Source of the DNA: Perkinsus olseni
Lineage: Eukaryota; Perkinsozoa; Perkinsida; Perkinsidae
Reading direction: 5' to 3'
Assembly: GCA_013115135.1 (NCBI GenBank)
Contig: JABANP010000445.1
Location: forward strand, 1 to 43,805
Length of the DNA: 43,805 bases
Made by a program: the position numbers and the translations under genes. Shown here in pieces: positions 1 through 11,674 of this stretch; the stretch's first letter is position 1; each line of letters begins with the position of its first letter. The notes beneath the pieces are model-generated. The model ran no database searches, was not told the DNA's origin, and saw nothing but the letters and a program-made list of their open reading frames with translations.

Positions 1-1596
<1,596 letters not shown>

Positions 1597-2230
1597 GTGT
1601 CTATTTCTTCTTCAGTATTTCTTCTTCTTCTTGTGTGTTCACCATCCATTCCTTTCCTTCTCCTTCCATTCTTTCCATGTCCATGTCCTTAATCTTTCTT
1701 CCATTTTGTGATATTTTCCACTCCTGTCCTTCCTCCTTGTCATTCCTTTTCCATGTCCATGTATTAAAGTCCTCTTCCATTCCATTCCACCTCCATGGGG
1801 TCCATCTTTTCGTTCCTCTGGGGCCATTCCTTCTGGCTGTCTTGTGTTCCTTCCTGTGTGTCTTTTTCGATTGTGTTGTCTCAGGCCTGCTTTCCCATGT
1901 CCTCCTTAGTCCTGGGTGGGATCCATTCCGGCTGTCCATTCTTCCGGTGGGTTTCCTTCCTTTCTGTTTCTTCCTCCATGTGCCATTCCTGGGAGTTGTC
2001 CATTTTGTGTCCGTTTCAGTCTTGGGGTCCGTTCGTGTCCCTCCATTCCATGTCCGTTTCCTGTCTCGGGTCGGCTGTCCATGCCGGCTCGTTTTTCCTT
2101 CGGTGGGTCGTGTGCTGGTTTCCGTTCGGTCGGCTCGTGTGGGTCCTTAGTTCTTCCTCACCTGGGCGTCGTGTCGTGGTCGTGCCTGGGTCGTGATTCC
2201 ATGTCGTCGGCTCAGGAACCGGTTATGCCT
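1597..2230. repeat. Pyrimidine-rich low-complexity tract
   Basis: The plus strand is dominated by C and T, with recurring TTCC, TCCATTCC and CCATGTCC words that drift to CGTCCGTTT-like words at the right. Long open frames here are a by-product of base composition, since their translations are runs of Ser, Phe, Pro and Cys. The tract separates the TTTA microsatellite from the broken 3' end of the retroelement. I see no gene in it. Confidence 0.8.
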
Positions 2231-5200
2231 CGTCCGGTCGTCCTTCGTGCTGGTGGATTGGTCAGCTTCGTTCATATTTCCTCCAGCCACGGGAGAATAC
2301 CGTGGAATCAGGCAATGGCGCACCTGGTTCCGAGAACAGTAGGCTCTAAACTTAGAGCCAGTAAACTGTCTACCATTATCCCCTACTATAATAGAGGGGA
2401 TACCCAGGCGCTTAAACGTAGACTCACACGCTCTCACCACGGAATCACTAGTTATATCTACTAGAGGGACCGCAACCAGAAAGCGGGAGTAAAGACACGT
2501 CATCGTTAACAAGTAGCGATAGCCCTGCACACTCTCGTTGTAGGGACCGGTTAAGTCAATTCCTACCGCATACCACGGAGAAGGTACCGAGTGAAGCAAC
2601 CCAGGTTCAACCTGATGCTTCTTAGGGCCACGCACCAACCGACATGTCAGACAAGTCCGCACGAAATTGCGAACATCACGACGCAAGCCTCGCCACCAGA
2701 CATCTTGCTGTAAAGCATAGGACGTAGCCTCGAACCCTTCATGGGCACGAGAGTAGTGGTACTTGCGCATCAGAGGCTTAATCAAAGGATCTTCAGACGG
2801 AACAACCACTTGATTGACAATGTTAGCTGAACGGTCTTGACGCACCCTTCGAATGACCACGTCGGTCGTGGAACATATACCAAAGCTCGCCTTAATATGG
2901 CGACGCTTCTTAGCAGACATGCCCATAATATCATCGCTCTTACCCAAGAGGACCGACCGTATTCGGCTAATCTCCTCGGACTCGGACTGCCTTAATCTGA
3001 TGAGGCTCATCCACGCATCATGATAAGATGGAGCGACATAGGGCTTCTGCAAGGCTTTAGTCTTCCATCGACGAACTCCTTCAAGAAGATGTCGATGCCT
3101 CTCTATAATCTGGTCTAAGGGAGTCTCCTTCTCTTCAGCATCCACTCGGAACACGTTGAAGTCATCGTCGATCTCCTCTTGATTACCAGGGTTTGGACCC
3201 GCAATAGAGATGTCCTCACCTTCGTCATCGGCCGCTTGGTTCTCCGAGGCAATCTCCAAGTCTTCAAACTTGAAGTCGATAGTAGGGCCCCAAGGGGCTT
3301 CCCCTTCACAATCAGCCTCGACCCACCAACGTGCAGCTTCCTTGACGTCAGCTTCTTTGACCTCATTATAGCACACACCACGAGTGATAGCATCGGCGCT
3401 GTTCAGGTTGGTGACAACATGCCTTAGCTTGACATTGTGGTTGGAAAGCCAGCCTCTCAATGCAGTGATGTTCTTGATCTCCCAAGCCTTAGTGCCAACT
3501 GCTTGTGCCTCTTTATGAAGTCTATAGCAGTTAATCTGGGAGTCTGAGAGAATGAGAGCACTACAGCAACTTCGCTTGGATTCGGGAACAGATTTCCAGA
3601 TCTCCATCAGAAGTTGTCGACCGTAGATAAGGGCCAGGAGCTCCTTTCTAGGAACCGTCCATTTATCTCTCTTCTCCTTAGAGAACAAGCCGCCCTTAGC
3701 ACGCACCCTCACACCGTCGGTAGTATAAATATCGACGCCCCAGGCAACGTTGCTGGCATCTACATAACACACCAACCGGTCACAATGAATTCTCCTCTTG
3801 ACAGAGAACACACGGACTGCCTCAGTGAGCTTCTCAACAAAGCTCCGAACCTTTTCCTGGAGGTCACTCGGAAGAGGAGTGTCCCAGTCAAAGGTCGCAG
3901 CAGCTCGCATCAGTAACCGACCAGCCATGTCCCACTCGATCATAAGTCCGAGGGGGTCGTAGAGAGCATTGGTGACACTTAGTAACTCACGGCGTGCAGA
4001 AGGAGTCGGAGTAGGACACTTGAAAGACACACCAATAGTATCATGTGTGCTACCATGCCAGTGTACACCGAGTATAGTGGCATGTTCTGGCTGAGTGCAC
4101 CAAACCTCCTTAGAGATGGCAATTGGGAAACCGTCGGCCTCACATCGTTGCACCAACAACCGCTGTTGAGTATGGATCTGATCCCCGTCCTTCACCAAGA
4201 GCAACAAGTCGTCCATGTATGGCAAGACTTTGCCGATGAACTCACCCTCGGAAGATAACCGACGCAGGACCTCACGAACATTCGCAGTTAGCCACGATGG
4301 AGACATACCTAGGCCAAATGGCAAGACGCAGAAGACATATGAGCTTTTCCCCCAATATATACCGAGGAACGGCTGCGAAGCCGCTGCCATCTGGATCCTA
4401 AGGAAGGCCTTAGAGAGGTCCGTACTCACCCAGTGATCACTCTGCCGCCACTGCGTAATAATATCAGTGATGTGCATGAGGTCACACTCAGTCTCTCGAA
4501 GGTAGGGGTCTAAGCTCTGACCATTGATGACCGGCCTTATAGGCGTCGTAGCATGACCTTCTCTTATCACCGGATGGTGAAAGAGATAGTGAAAAACCAC
4601 CGAGTTATCAACCTTACGAATAAACCCGCTCTGTAACCAGCCCTCAAACTGCTCAGTGTACTTGTCAACCATGGCTTGGCCTCCCCTCTTACGCAGGGAG
4701 TGCTCCAACCGTTGAGCTCGCTTTACAGCAGCTCCGTAGGAGCGAGGTGGACGAGACGCACTCTTCCACTCTAACGTAGCCATGCGACCTTCATAGGTCT
4801 TATAGTCCACCTCCTTAACGGCGGCACACTGACCCACGGTCGTAGAGCAGTCATCTTTCTTGACATGATCGCAGGAAACCACCAACCTTCTCGAAGAATC
4901 TTGGTCACGAGGGCCTACAGAGGCTAGAAAGGGATCAGCTTCCATGAGACATAGAGTTGAGCTACTGCACGACGTAAGTTTGCCCACGCAGTAACCGAAA
5001 GTCTCAAACAAGTCCCTACCAATAATGGCACCGGGGTGCTGGATATTGGGCATCAAGAAAAACTGAACCGGTGTCCATCCTGATGAACCATCACGGACCT
5101 TCTGCTCTATGCTGCACTTCCATACGGAGTCAACATAGCGGACACTACTCTCAGCAAGCTTGCAAGCGAAGGGCTTGCCCAGCTTCTCAACTATACCAGC

Positions 5201-8200
5201 ACCTTTAGCCTCCAATTCCGAGGCTAACTTGGAGTCAATAAAACTTATAGACGCACCCGTGTCCAACAAGCCTTGCAGTACTACAGGCTCTCGAGTTTTA
5301 CTATAAACCCTGACACAGGCATATAAGAGACCCTTGCTCAAGTCTAACTTAGCAATAGACTGGGTCTCGCAGTCTTCCCACCTCACCGCAGCCGCAGTTG
5401 GCTGATTAGCAGGTTGACCAGCAGAAGGTTGCGAAGCATCACCTTCAGCCTTATAACCAATCTTGGTCGAGAAATCACCAGATGGTTGAGGAGGTTGTTC
5501 AGGACCACTCCTGGTTGTAGAGTTTGTCGCCGTCTTAACAGCAGGTATAAGGGACCAAGGAAGCCGACATACACCGGCAACATGCCCTTTAAGAGAACAC
5601 CGCTCACAATAGACAACGGACTTGTCCTTGGGGCATTGGTTAGCACGATGTGACTTATCACTGCACACATAGCAACGGTTCTTGACAATGTCGGCAGCAT
5701 CGCTACGACAATACGCAGCCGAATGACCCGCCACATTACATCTTGTACAGACCGTCGCAACCGCCTGTACTGACTCTTCACTTTTGCCGTGCTTGGACTT
5801 CATCTTCTTCTTCTTCTTGGCCTTACGAGAACCATTAGTTGTAGCTGTCACATCCTCAGTCGGTCTCTGTGCACCATCTTCTTCAGGTTCAACGGCCTTG
5901 AGGTCCACATGGGAGTACCCACCAGTCTTCTCAGGCGTTGAAGAGGACGAAGAACTCATCTTATACTGACGCACAAACACTTCATAGGATTCACGGTCGA
6001 GCGGGTTTTTGAAATACTCGCCCACCCTAGTGACAAGTTGGTCAAAGGTCAGGTCCCTAGAGAACTCCTTACGAAGAAATTGGACATCCACCCTCGGTAG
6101 ACTACCATATAGTCTCGCAATGCGAGTAGACTCCACCATAGTCTGTCCAGTCTCCATCTCCACATTGTAGATGAGACCTTGAAGTCGTTGTAGATAATCC
6201 GATAAGGACTCACTCTGGGACTTCCTGGCCGACTGCAGCCTATCACTTTCGGTTTCCGGTGCGGACTCCGAACGGAAGAGCTCGTCGAACAGACTCCATA
6301 AGGTGGCCAACAACTCAACGTCATCGGCAGTCTTGAAGTTAGCAGGACCAAGCTTGCGCATAACCAGCTTACTTTGCTCGGCATCTAGGCAGTCAACTAA
6401 ACAGAGAGAATGCACCCTCGGAATCTCGATACAGGTACGATTAAGGTTCTCGATGATCTCTCGTTGAACTACATGCCAAGACCGCTTGTCATGAGGACCA
6501 GTATAACACCCATCCTTGAGCTTCCGAACATGGTTGACCAGCTTGTTAGCGCTCATCTTAACCCTGTTCTTCACGAAGGCCAGCTGGATAGCAGATAGAG
6601 ATACATCACTGCCGGCTTGCTCAAGGCCTGCTGGGCGGTCACGTTGCCACTCAGGCGGTAACAACCAGAAGGACTGAACATAATCATAGGTAGGTGCCAC
6701 ATAGCCCATATTAGCTCGAACCTTCGCCTTCTTAGGATTCACCTCTGCCACCGACTTCAAGCTAGTAGTAGAAACAATTCCAGTGGAAGTGCGAGAAGGC
6801 AAATCTCTCCTCCTATTAGGAGGCACATCTATACCAATAGGACTCGGCGGACGATCTACACCCGACGTGGGTGAACCACCACCAGGACTAGCCGAAGGCA
6901 CCTTACCAATTGCTTCAAAGGTACCATCTGAACGTCTCACATATAACGACGCACCCTCGCTCACACTACCAGCCCTAGCTCCGGACATAACATCATCCTT
7001 AGCAATCGGTCTAGTAACACGAGAGTGATCAGAGCCATTAATACCATCAATTATAAAACGATTACGAGTCGCATACTCGTGGCCACGAACATTACGATAA
7101 TCACCCTGGCCTGCACTACCTTGACCTCGTATAATCGGTCCCAAGGTCTTGCCGCCACATGATGGGCGGATCTGGTGATGCTGTACATTAACATAGTCAC
7201 TCTCAGCCGGATAATAATTCCCAGTCTGGGTACCAGTAACACCACCACGATTTCCACCTTTATCATAACGACCATCATAACCACCACCATTACCACCATC
7301 ACCACCATAGCGTTGAGCCATAGCCGGTTGGGGGGTAGAGATGTCGAACACGACCTCGTTGGCAGTACGATAGCGAGAACCATCATGATCAATAGTGACT
7401 TGCCTTCGGGTATCCAATGCCTTTCTCATAGTAACATGATCGTCCTTAGGGATGGACCTCACTGAGGAGTGCGTTGACTTACACTCCTTACGATTAGACA
7501 TAACCTCCGACCCAGTCATATGACCATAGCTTGGGTTCTCCGGGGGCTTTGATAGGTCTTCAATACGGCGTAATAGGGCCTCATTGACAACCTGCTGCTT
7601 AGACTCTGCGTCTCTCGCTGCACTCAATGCCTCCTGAACTCGTAGCTCCAACTTCTCAAATTGTGAAATAATAGTAGTCGGAGTCTCCTTAGCGGGTACC
7701 TCCTTAATAATATCGGTAGACCCACCAAGACCTTTCTCCTGACCACCAGCAGAAACACCACCAGAACCACCACCCAGACCAATACCAAAATGACTAGTAC
7801 TAACCCCAGTCTCTAAAGGAGTCGACTTAGGGGGAACTCTACCAAGTTCTTCTAGATTTCTATCATCTACCGTACTACTAATAATCAATGGTTCAGTCCC
7901 TCTAATAGGAATAGCGGTTCCAGAATTTAGATCAGTACGAATATCAGCCATAAGATCGTCGATACGCAATCGATTCCCTCTAGAGGCTTCTTCTACCTTA
8001 TCCTTCGACCTATCTTCTCGGGGTATAGGATCCAACTGGAGCTCTTCTACTTCGGAGTTGTTGACATCGGGGACTTGGGGTTCTTCACCAAACTGCTTAC
8101 GATAAGCCAACCGGTAAAGTATAAACTCACTCTCGTCTTGAACGTGCGAGTTACCACCCAAAATAGTCGCGACCATTTCATCCCTCTTCAACGACGTCGG

Positions 8201-8302
8201 CAGTTGCCTACTAAAGCATAGACCCTCCAACTGCTCCAAAGATAGCTTAACCAGTAAAGGACCATTCCACGATAGAGCGGAATAACAAGGAGCTGCTACC
8301 AT
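2147..8302 (-). CDS. Gag-pol polyprotein of a BEL/Pao-type LTR retrotransposon, 3' end broken
   Basis: One open frame of about 2050 codons encodes capsid, protease, reverse transcriptase, RNase H and integrase, the set used to copy and insert the element. In order: a SAP-like helix near residues 17-45, a low-complexity gag, three CCHC zinc knuckles (about 851-910), and an aspartic protease motif LLDTGASISFID (about 1011). The reverse transcriptase shows VSTDLSKAFL (about 1290) and YMDDLLLLV (about 1360). The RRELLSVTNALYDPLGL stretch (about 1440) is typical of Pao elements. RNase H has CYVDASN (about 1510). The integrase has an HHCC zinc finger (about 1845-1888) and catalytic aspartates in GIDLTGPY and VGDNGRQF. 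The catalytic glutamate lies out of frame, at about 2275, and the last 40 or so residues look non-homologous. The first Met is supported by the gag start; a TATA-like stretch lies near 8320. It is probably inactive. Confidence 0.93.
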   Translation of the reverse strand: MVAAPCYSALSWNGPLLVKLSLEQLEGLCFSRQLPTSLKRDEMVATILGGNSHVQDESEFILYRLAYRKQFGEEPQVPDVNNSEVEELQLDPIPREDRSKDKVEEASRGNRLRIDDLMADIRTDLNSGTAIPIRGTEPLIISSTVDDRNLEELGRVPPKSTPLETGVSTSHFGIGLGGGSGGVSAGGQEKGLGGSTDIIKEVPAKETPTTIISQFEKLELRVQEALSAARDAESKQQVVNEALLRRIEDLSKPPENPSYGHMTGSEVMSNRKECKSTHSSVRSIPKDDHVTMRKALDTRRQVTIDHDGSRYRTANEVVFDISTPQPAMAQRYGGDGGNGGGYDGRYDKGGNRGGVTGTQTGNYYPAESDYVNVQHHQIRPSCGGKTLGPIIRGQGSAGQGDYRNVRGHEYATRNRFIIDGINGSDHSRVTRPIAKDDVMSGARAGSVSEGASLYVRRSDGTFEAIGKVPSASPGGGSPTSGVDRPPSPIGIDVPPNRRRDLPSRTSTGIVSTTSLKSVAEVNPKKAKVRANMGYVAPTYDYVQSFWLLPPEWQRDRPAGLEQAGSDVSLSAIQLAFVKNRVKMSANKLVNHVRKLKDGCYTGPHDKRSWHVVQREIIENLNRTCIEIPRVHSLCLVDCLDAEQSKLVMRKLGPANFKTADDVELLATLWSLFDELFRSESAPETESDRLQSARKSQSESLSDYLQRLQGLIYNVEMETGQTMVESTRIARLYGSLPRVDVQFLRKEFSRDLTFDQLVTRVGEYFKNPLDRESYEVFVRQYKMSSSSSSTPEKTGGYSHVDLKAVEPEEDGAQRPTEDVTATTNGSRKAKKKKKMKSKHGKSEESVQAVATVCTRCNVAGHSAAYCRSDAADIVKNRCYVCSDKSHRANQCPKDKSVVYCERCSLKGHVAGVCRLPWSLIPAVKTATNSTTRSGPEQPPQPSGDFSTKIGYKAEGDASQPSAGQPANQPTAAAVRWEDCETQSIAKLDLSKGLLYACVRVYSKTREPVVLQGLLDTGASISFIDSKLASELEAKGAGIVEKLGKPFACKLAESSVRYVDSVWKCSIEQKVRDGSSGWTPVQFFLMPNIQHPGAIIGRDLFETFGYCVGKLTSCSSSTLCLMEADPFLASVGPRDQDSSRRLVVSCDHVKKDDCSTTVGQCAAVKEVDYKTYEGRMATLEWKSASRPPRSYGAAVKRAQRLEHSLRKRGGQAMVDKYTEQFEGWLQSGFIRKVDNSVVFHYLFHHPVIREGHATTPIRPVINGQSLDPYLRETECDLMHITDIITQWRQSDHWVSTDLSKAFLRIQMAAASQPFLGIYWGKSSYVFCVLPFGLGMSPSWLTANVREVLRRLSSEGEFIGKVLPYMDDLLLLVKDGDQIHTQQRLLVQRCEADGFPIAISKEVWCTQPEHATILGVHWHGSTHDTIGVSFKCPTPTPSARRELLSVTNALYDPLGLMIEWDMAGRLLMRAAATFDWDTPLPSDLQEKVRSFVEKLTEAVRVFSVKRRIHCDRLVCYVDASNVAWGVDIYTTDGVRVRAKGGLFSKEKRDKWTVPRKELLALIYGRQLLMEIWKSVPESKRSCCSALILSDSQINCYRLHKEAQAVGTKAWEIKNITALRGWLSNHNVKLRHVVTNLNSADAITRGVCYNEVKEADVKEAARWWVEADCEGEAPWGPTIDFKFEDLEIASENQAADDEGEDISIAGPNPGNQEEIDDDFNVFRVDAEEKETPLDQIIERHRHLLEGVRRWKTKALQKPYVAPSYHDAWMSLIRLRQSESEEISRIRSVLLGKSDDIMGMSAKKRRHIKASFGICSTTDVVIRRVRQDRSANIVNQVVVPSEDPLIKPLMRKYHYSRAHEGFEATSYALQQDVWWRGLRRDVRNFVRTCLTCRLVRGPKKHQVEPGLLHSVPSPWYAVGIDLTGPYNESVQGYRYLLTMTCLYSRFLVAVPLVDITSDSVVRACESTFKRLGIPSIIVGDNGRQFTGSKFRAYCSRNQVRHCLIPRYSPVAGGNMNEADQSTSTKDDRTRHNRFLSRRHGITTQARPRHDAQVRKN

Positions 8303-8380
8303 TTGTTGTGGATCGCGTTTTATTTAAAGAGCTCCCTATACCGACCGCGGTACTAGATAACACAATACCCGGTTCACCAA
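2230..8380 (-). mobile_element. BEL/Pao retrotransposon copy, 3'-truncated
   Basis: The element is identified by its gag-pol frame. I could not find a second copy of any flanking sequence inside the window, so no LTR pair can be assigned, and the 3' LTR is absent or replaced by low-complexity DNA. Read on the minus strand, a 14-base stretch at 8366-8379 starts with TGG and could be a tRNA primer-binding site. The expected CA end of an LTR is not next to it, so this is weak. Confidence 0.75.
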
Positions 8381-8564
8381 GCGATAGACGATAATAATAG
8401 GCCAACTAAGGATCTCTAGTATTAACCAGAGATACAGCAGATAACCGTAGATAGAAGTGGCAGTAGTACGTAGTCGTACGAGATAGTACAACGTAGATAG
8501 CAACGTATACTCTCTAACTCACTAAGAGCCACAGTAGCTCAAAGCCTAGCTTACTAGCTAAGAT
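8303..8564. other. Leader or former LTR side of the retroelement
   Basis: 262 bases upstream of the gag start with no open frame of note. They are rich in short TAG/GTA words (for example around 8400-8500). This is where the 5' untranslated leader and LTR of the element would lie. No repeat partner in the window confirms it. Confidence 0.35.
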
Positions 8565-8632
8565 GCGCGATCAATGCAATTCTCGCTCGCCCGAGCGTTA
8601 CAACACGCGACCAATGTAAATCTCGCTCGCCC
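8565..8632 (+). repeat. Two-copy direct repeat, 40-nt period
   Basis: The segment at 8565-8592 recurs at 8605-8632 with few changes, both ending in TCTCGCTCGCCC. It marks the border between retroelement flank and the gene-free region. Confidence 0.8.
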
Positions 8633-8670
8633 TAAAATAGGCTCGCGTCATAGGTCTGCAACACAGGCAT

Positions 8671-8838
8671 TGCCAGTGGCAGTCTGCCACCACGCTGGAG
8701 AAAGGGCTCGCGAGGCCAACGTCGGGCAATCCAATTGCTATCCGATGCTCATCATACAACATTGTGAGCTTCGAGATGGTGAAGACATTGCCAGCATTTT
8801 GGAGACAGATAACATGAAGGACTCCATTGGAGTCCTTC
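8671..8838. repeat. One-base-centred palindromes (two sites)
   Basis: At 8671-8690 two palindromes overlap: TGCCA-G-TGGCA and GTGGCAG-T-CTGCCAC. They share the TGGCA arm. At 8816-8838 an 11-bp perfect inverted repeat, GAAGGACTCCA and its complement, is separated by a single T at 8827. Confidence 0.9.
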
Positions 8839-8839
8839 G

Positions 8840-9204
8840 ATGAGGGACTCCGGGACGTGATCCATCTTACGCAATGTTCCGTGAGACCGGCAGTCGTTGG
8901 CGGCGGACGGATACGGAGGCTTATGTCCCATTGGTGGCATATTTCTACCAAGAGTTGGTCGCTTGGTGACATGGCAAAAACCGACTATCTCGATACTACG
9001 ACAGGAGAGGATCCTTATCCTTGCGTCCTTCTCGAGAACACCTCTTGCGACGTAGCCCTTAACGATGCATTGAGGAGCCGCCAGCAAGAACTTGCGAGGC
9101 GGGTTGCAGCCGCAACAAGTACTCAGCATCTTACCCATCGAAGGCTTATCAAGCCGGATCGCCCGTCTCCTCGACTCCCGGGGAGTCCCCGGGGAACCTA
9201 CATT
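8840..9204. other. No recognisable gene
   Basis: Several overlapping open frames occur on both strands, but none has domain motifs or a family I know. A 15-base GACTCCC-G-GGGAGTC palindrome lies at 9173-9187. Confidence 0.4.
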
Positions 9205-9489
9205 CATACATCGCTGTTTCATACATTGTAGGTTTCGTCCACGATTGTTTCATCCATGGTAGGGTTCATCCTGCTTGTTTCGTCCATGTTACTTCCGTCC
9301 ATCCTCTTTCGTACACACCTCTTTCGTCCACGGGTCTTACGTACATGATTCTTTCATCCCCGACGTTGCGTCCGGTGACCGGACTCCGGTCATGCTCTTA
9401 CTACGCTTCTTTCTTCCAGGGCTTTTCGTAGTACGGTATTCGTACAAGCCTTTCGTACACGTGCGTTTGGTCCACGCAACTTTTGGACA
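9205..9489 (+). repeat. Degenerate tandem repeat, TTTCGTCCACG-like
   Basis: Imperfect copies of a word close to TTTCGTCCAYG recur at roughly 18-20 nt. Read as protein in one frame this gives an artificial HTSFVH-type repeat. I regard it as non-coding satellite-like DNA. Confidence 0.7.
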
Positions 9490-9509
9490 TGTGACGCCGC
9501 GGCGTCACA
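9490..9509. repeat. Perfect 20-nt even palindrome
   Basis: TGTGACGCCG is followed directly by its reverse complement, with no central base. It sits at the end of the TTTCGTCC repeat block. Confidence 0.9.
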
Positions 9510-9984
9510 AAGTCTAAAGGTAATCTAATCATGTCTAAAGGTAGCACCGGCTCCACCGCTTCCGCCTCTGCCACTTCTGGCCCTGCCAGGATTCGTCCGC
9601 GCGCCCATCGTCATGCAAGCCGGGAGCTCTACTAATTCCGCAATTACCATCACCGTCTATGTGCTTAGCATCTCGCCGGTATATACACTCGTGAATGACC
9701 GGCGTTGACACTTCACCACTCCCCCTCATCAGGTAGATTCTGTGGTGATCCCAGTGCCTGAAGGTTCCAAACATGAATGGAACCATTGGCTCGGAGCCAA
9801 GTTGAGTAGGTTGGGGATCGGATGGGCGATATTTTGTCGGGACCTAATGTGTGTCTTATGGGTGAGTAGGTTTGGAGTTCATGCTCGTATTCGCGAGGCC
9901 GTGGGTTCTTTTCCTTCGATAAACATTTGCGTGTCGTCAGTTTCATATGTACGAACCACTATTGGACGGATGATTTTTTTTCGA

Positions 9985-10170
9985 AAAGATCGTGGCCGAA
10001 TAGATCACCACGAGCATATCTTTGAATCAACCGCCCATGCACGAAATAATCGTGTGCGAAGCCGGTTATGGATGAAAAATCGTGACCGAAACATACACTT
10101 TTTCGATGTTCGAAAAGATCACGAATGAACCCAAAGTTGTACGAATTAATCTTGGATCGAAGCTGCAGTG
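9985..10170 (+). repeat. Degenerate repeat with CGTGNNCGAA core
   Basis: Cores CGTGGCCGAA (9991), CGTGTGCGAA (10051) and CGTGACCGAA (10081) are spaced 60 and 30 nt apart and are followed by AT-rich AGATCA/AATAATC words. The core is close to the reverse complement of the TTTCGTCCACG word at 9205-9489, so the two blocks may be inverted relatives. Confidence 0.6.
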
Positions 10171-10326
10171 GACCAATCGATCATGCCATGATCCATGCCA
10201 TGCCGCCCATTGGACATAGAGCTACTACAGTGGCAACTACCATAAGAAATATGACGGCGATGAGGGCGATAGTGACTGGCCGTCAACTATGAGAGACGGT
10301 ACCGTATCAACATCCACGACTACGAC

Positions 10327-10348
10327 TACCACCTGGTGGTAACCACCA
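10327..10348. repeat. Chained palindromes sharing an arm
   Basis: TACCACC-T-GGTGGTA (10327-10341) overlaps TGGTGGT-A-ACCACCA (10334-10348). Each has one central base, and the GGTGGT arm serves both. Confidence 0.9.
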
Positions 10349-10826
10349 CTACAACTGCGTGTAGCGCAACAGGGCAACTTGAAGGATAAGTATGCATACT
10401 TAACTTGGTAATGAGTAATGGATATATCTAGCGCAGCTTAGCCTAGCACTGGCATTGTGTGGCACACTACGCGAGCGACAAGAAGATACGGCAACTCGGG
10501 CACGGCACTAGGACAGGTCTCAACTCTTCTCCCCGAAGACTCAGGCGCACGAAGTAATCACATCGCCGCCGAGGATCCTGCAACCGGCCAGCAGCCCACT
10601 ATTAAGAAGTCCACTCGCAGATCTCGTACGGTCCTGGGGGCCCCTAGAAAGACGAGGATCATGGGACTCGAGTGCCGAGGTTGGGCGCGAGTAACTCCAC
10701 CGGCAAAGGCACAGCCAGAGGCACCCGATATACTATAAATGAGGCCAATGGTCGGCTACATGTCACAGTGCTTTGAGCGTCGCCGCTGCGTCCGCTGCAA
10801 CGGCAGAATCAATCCACCCATGCCGT

Positions 10827-10849
10827 GGCTAGGAATCCTAGCCTAGGAT
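10827..10849. repeat. Chained palindromes sharing an arm
   Basis: GGCTAGGA-A-TCCTAGCC (10827-10843) overlaps ATCCTAG-C-CTAGGAT (10835-10849). The result is the CTAGGA word repeated in alternating orientation with one-base spacers. Confidence 0.9.
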
Positions 10850-10892
10850 GAGACGGTGCTCTACTTCGGAAGCTGTCAACCAGGGTAGACTA

Positions 10893-10933
10893 CCGTGAGT
10901 CATGCACCACGCTAGGTAGTGCGTGACTCACGG
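10893..10933. repeat. 15-bp hairpin with 11-nt loop
   Basis: The arm at 10893-10907 (CCGTGAGTCATGCAC) pairs with 10919-10933, with one position that is a T:G wobble. The loop is 11 nt, unlike the one-base-centred palindromes around it. Confidence 0.9.
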
Positions 10934-11129
10934 TCGATTCACGGGGACTGGACGCTCCGTTCAGGTGTCGGTTACGATACTCCTGCGTGTCGTCCACCAT
11001 TATATCCTGGGTCTTCTGAGATCCGTGTCGCACTGTGAGAGGTTGGTAGTGTATACTGGCCTTTTTGCTGGCTCGACGGGGGCGTTTCTTGTAACGTGAT
11101 GAATTCCGCGCACCTCTACCAGTGGCTGC

Positions 11130-11170
11130 CTGCCACTGGCAGTGCCAGTCTGGCACTGCCAGTCTGGCAG
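11130..11170. repeat. Multiply chained palindrome, CTGGCA/TGCCAG words
   Basis: The core is a 29-nt palindrome: 14-bp arms at 11135-11148 and 11150-11163 around a single T at 11149. Shorter one-base-centred palindromes overlap it on both sides, ending with CTGCCAG-T-CTGGCAG (11156-11170). Similar words occur at 8671-8690 and about 16450-16470. Confidence 0.9.
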
Positions 11171-11674
11171 GTGGAATGCCGAATCCCGGTCCTCTTCTGC
11201 ATCATCCACTCGGAGGACAAGTTGGAAGGTCCTGACCAAAGCCCTCGCAGTGAAGGCTTTGTGACTTTCTGTTGCAGAAAGCACCTAGAGGCGTATCGGA
11301 TGTCTTTCGTCGCTGGGAACTCCGCCGCCCTCTGCGAGGCGACGAGCCCAACGGTAGGCCGACGATGTCACTCATGACTCGTTCACTCACTGCTTTCACC
11401 AGCTGTGTCTACGAGCAGTGTCTACGAGCAGTTCGAGAATGGAGAATCGTAGGCCTCCGGAAGTACTCCTGCAGGAACGAGCCTGAGTCGCTACCTTATC
11501 CTCCTCCGCGAGGCGTGGGACTGCAACAAGTCCATCGGAGACCTAGGACTCAAGTCGCCAACTAGCTGGGACATCACATGCGACCAGCTACGCCCCTACC
11601 ACGAGCTCCCTGACGATGATTGGATCCATTCAGTCACGACGCAGAGCATGCTTGTGCCAATATGAGATTGCGGC

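Noticed and set aside
1635..2464. Several long plus-strand open frames rich in Ser, Phe, Pro and Cys
   Set aside because: They follow from pyrimidine-rich composition. They overlap each other in all frames and have no motifs.
5383..7465. Open frames of 60-130 codons on both strands inside the retroelement
   Set aside because: Shadows of the gag-pol frame, which alone carries domain motifs.
8598..9222. Minus-strand open frames that could be a second integrase zinc-finger region
   Set aside because: The H and C spacing does not fit and the frame changes constantly, so there is no support.
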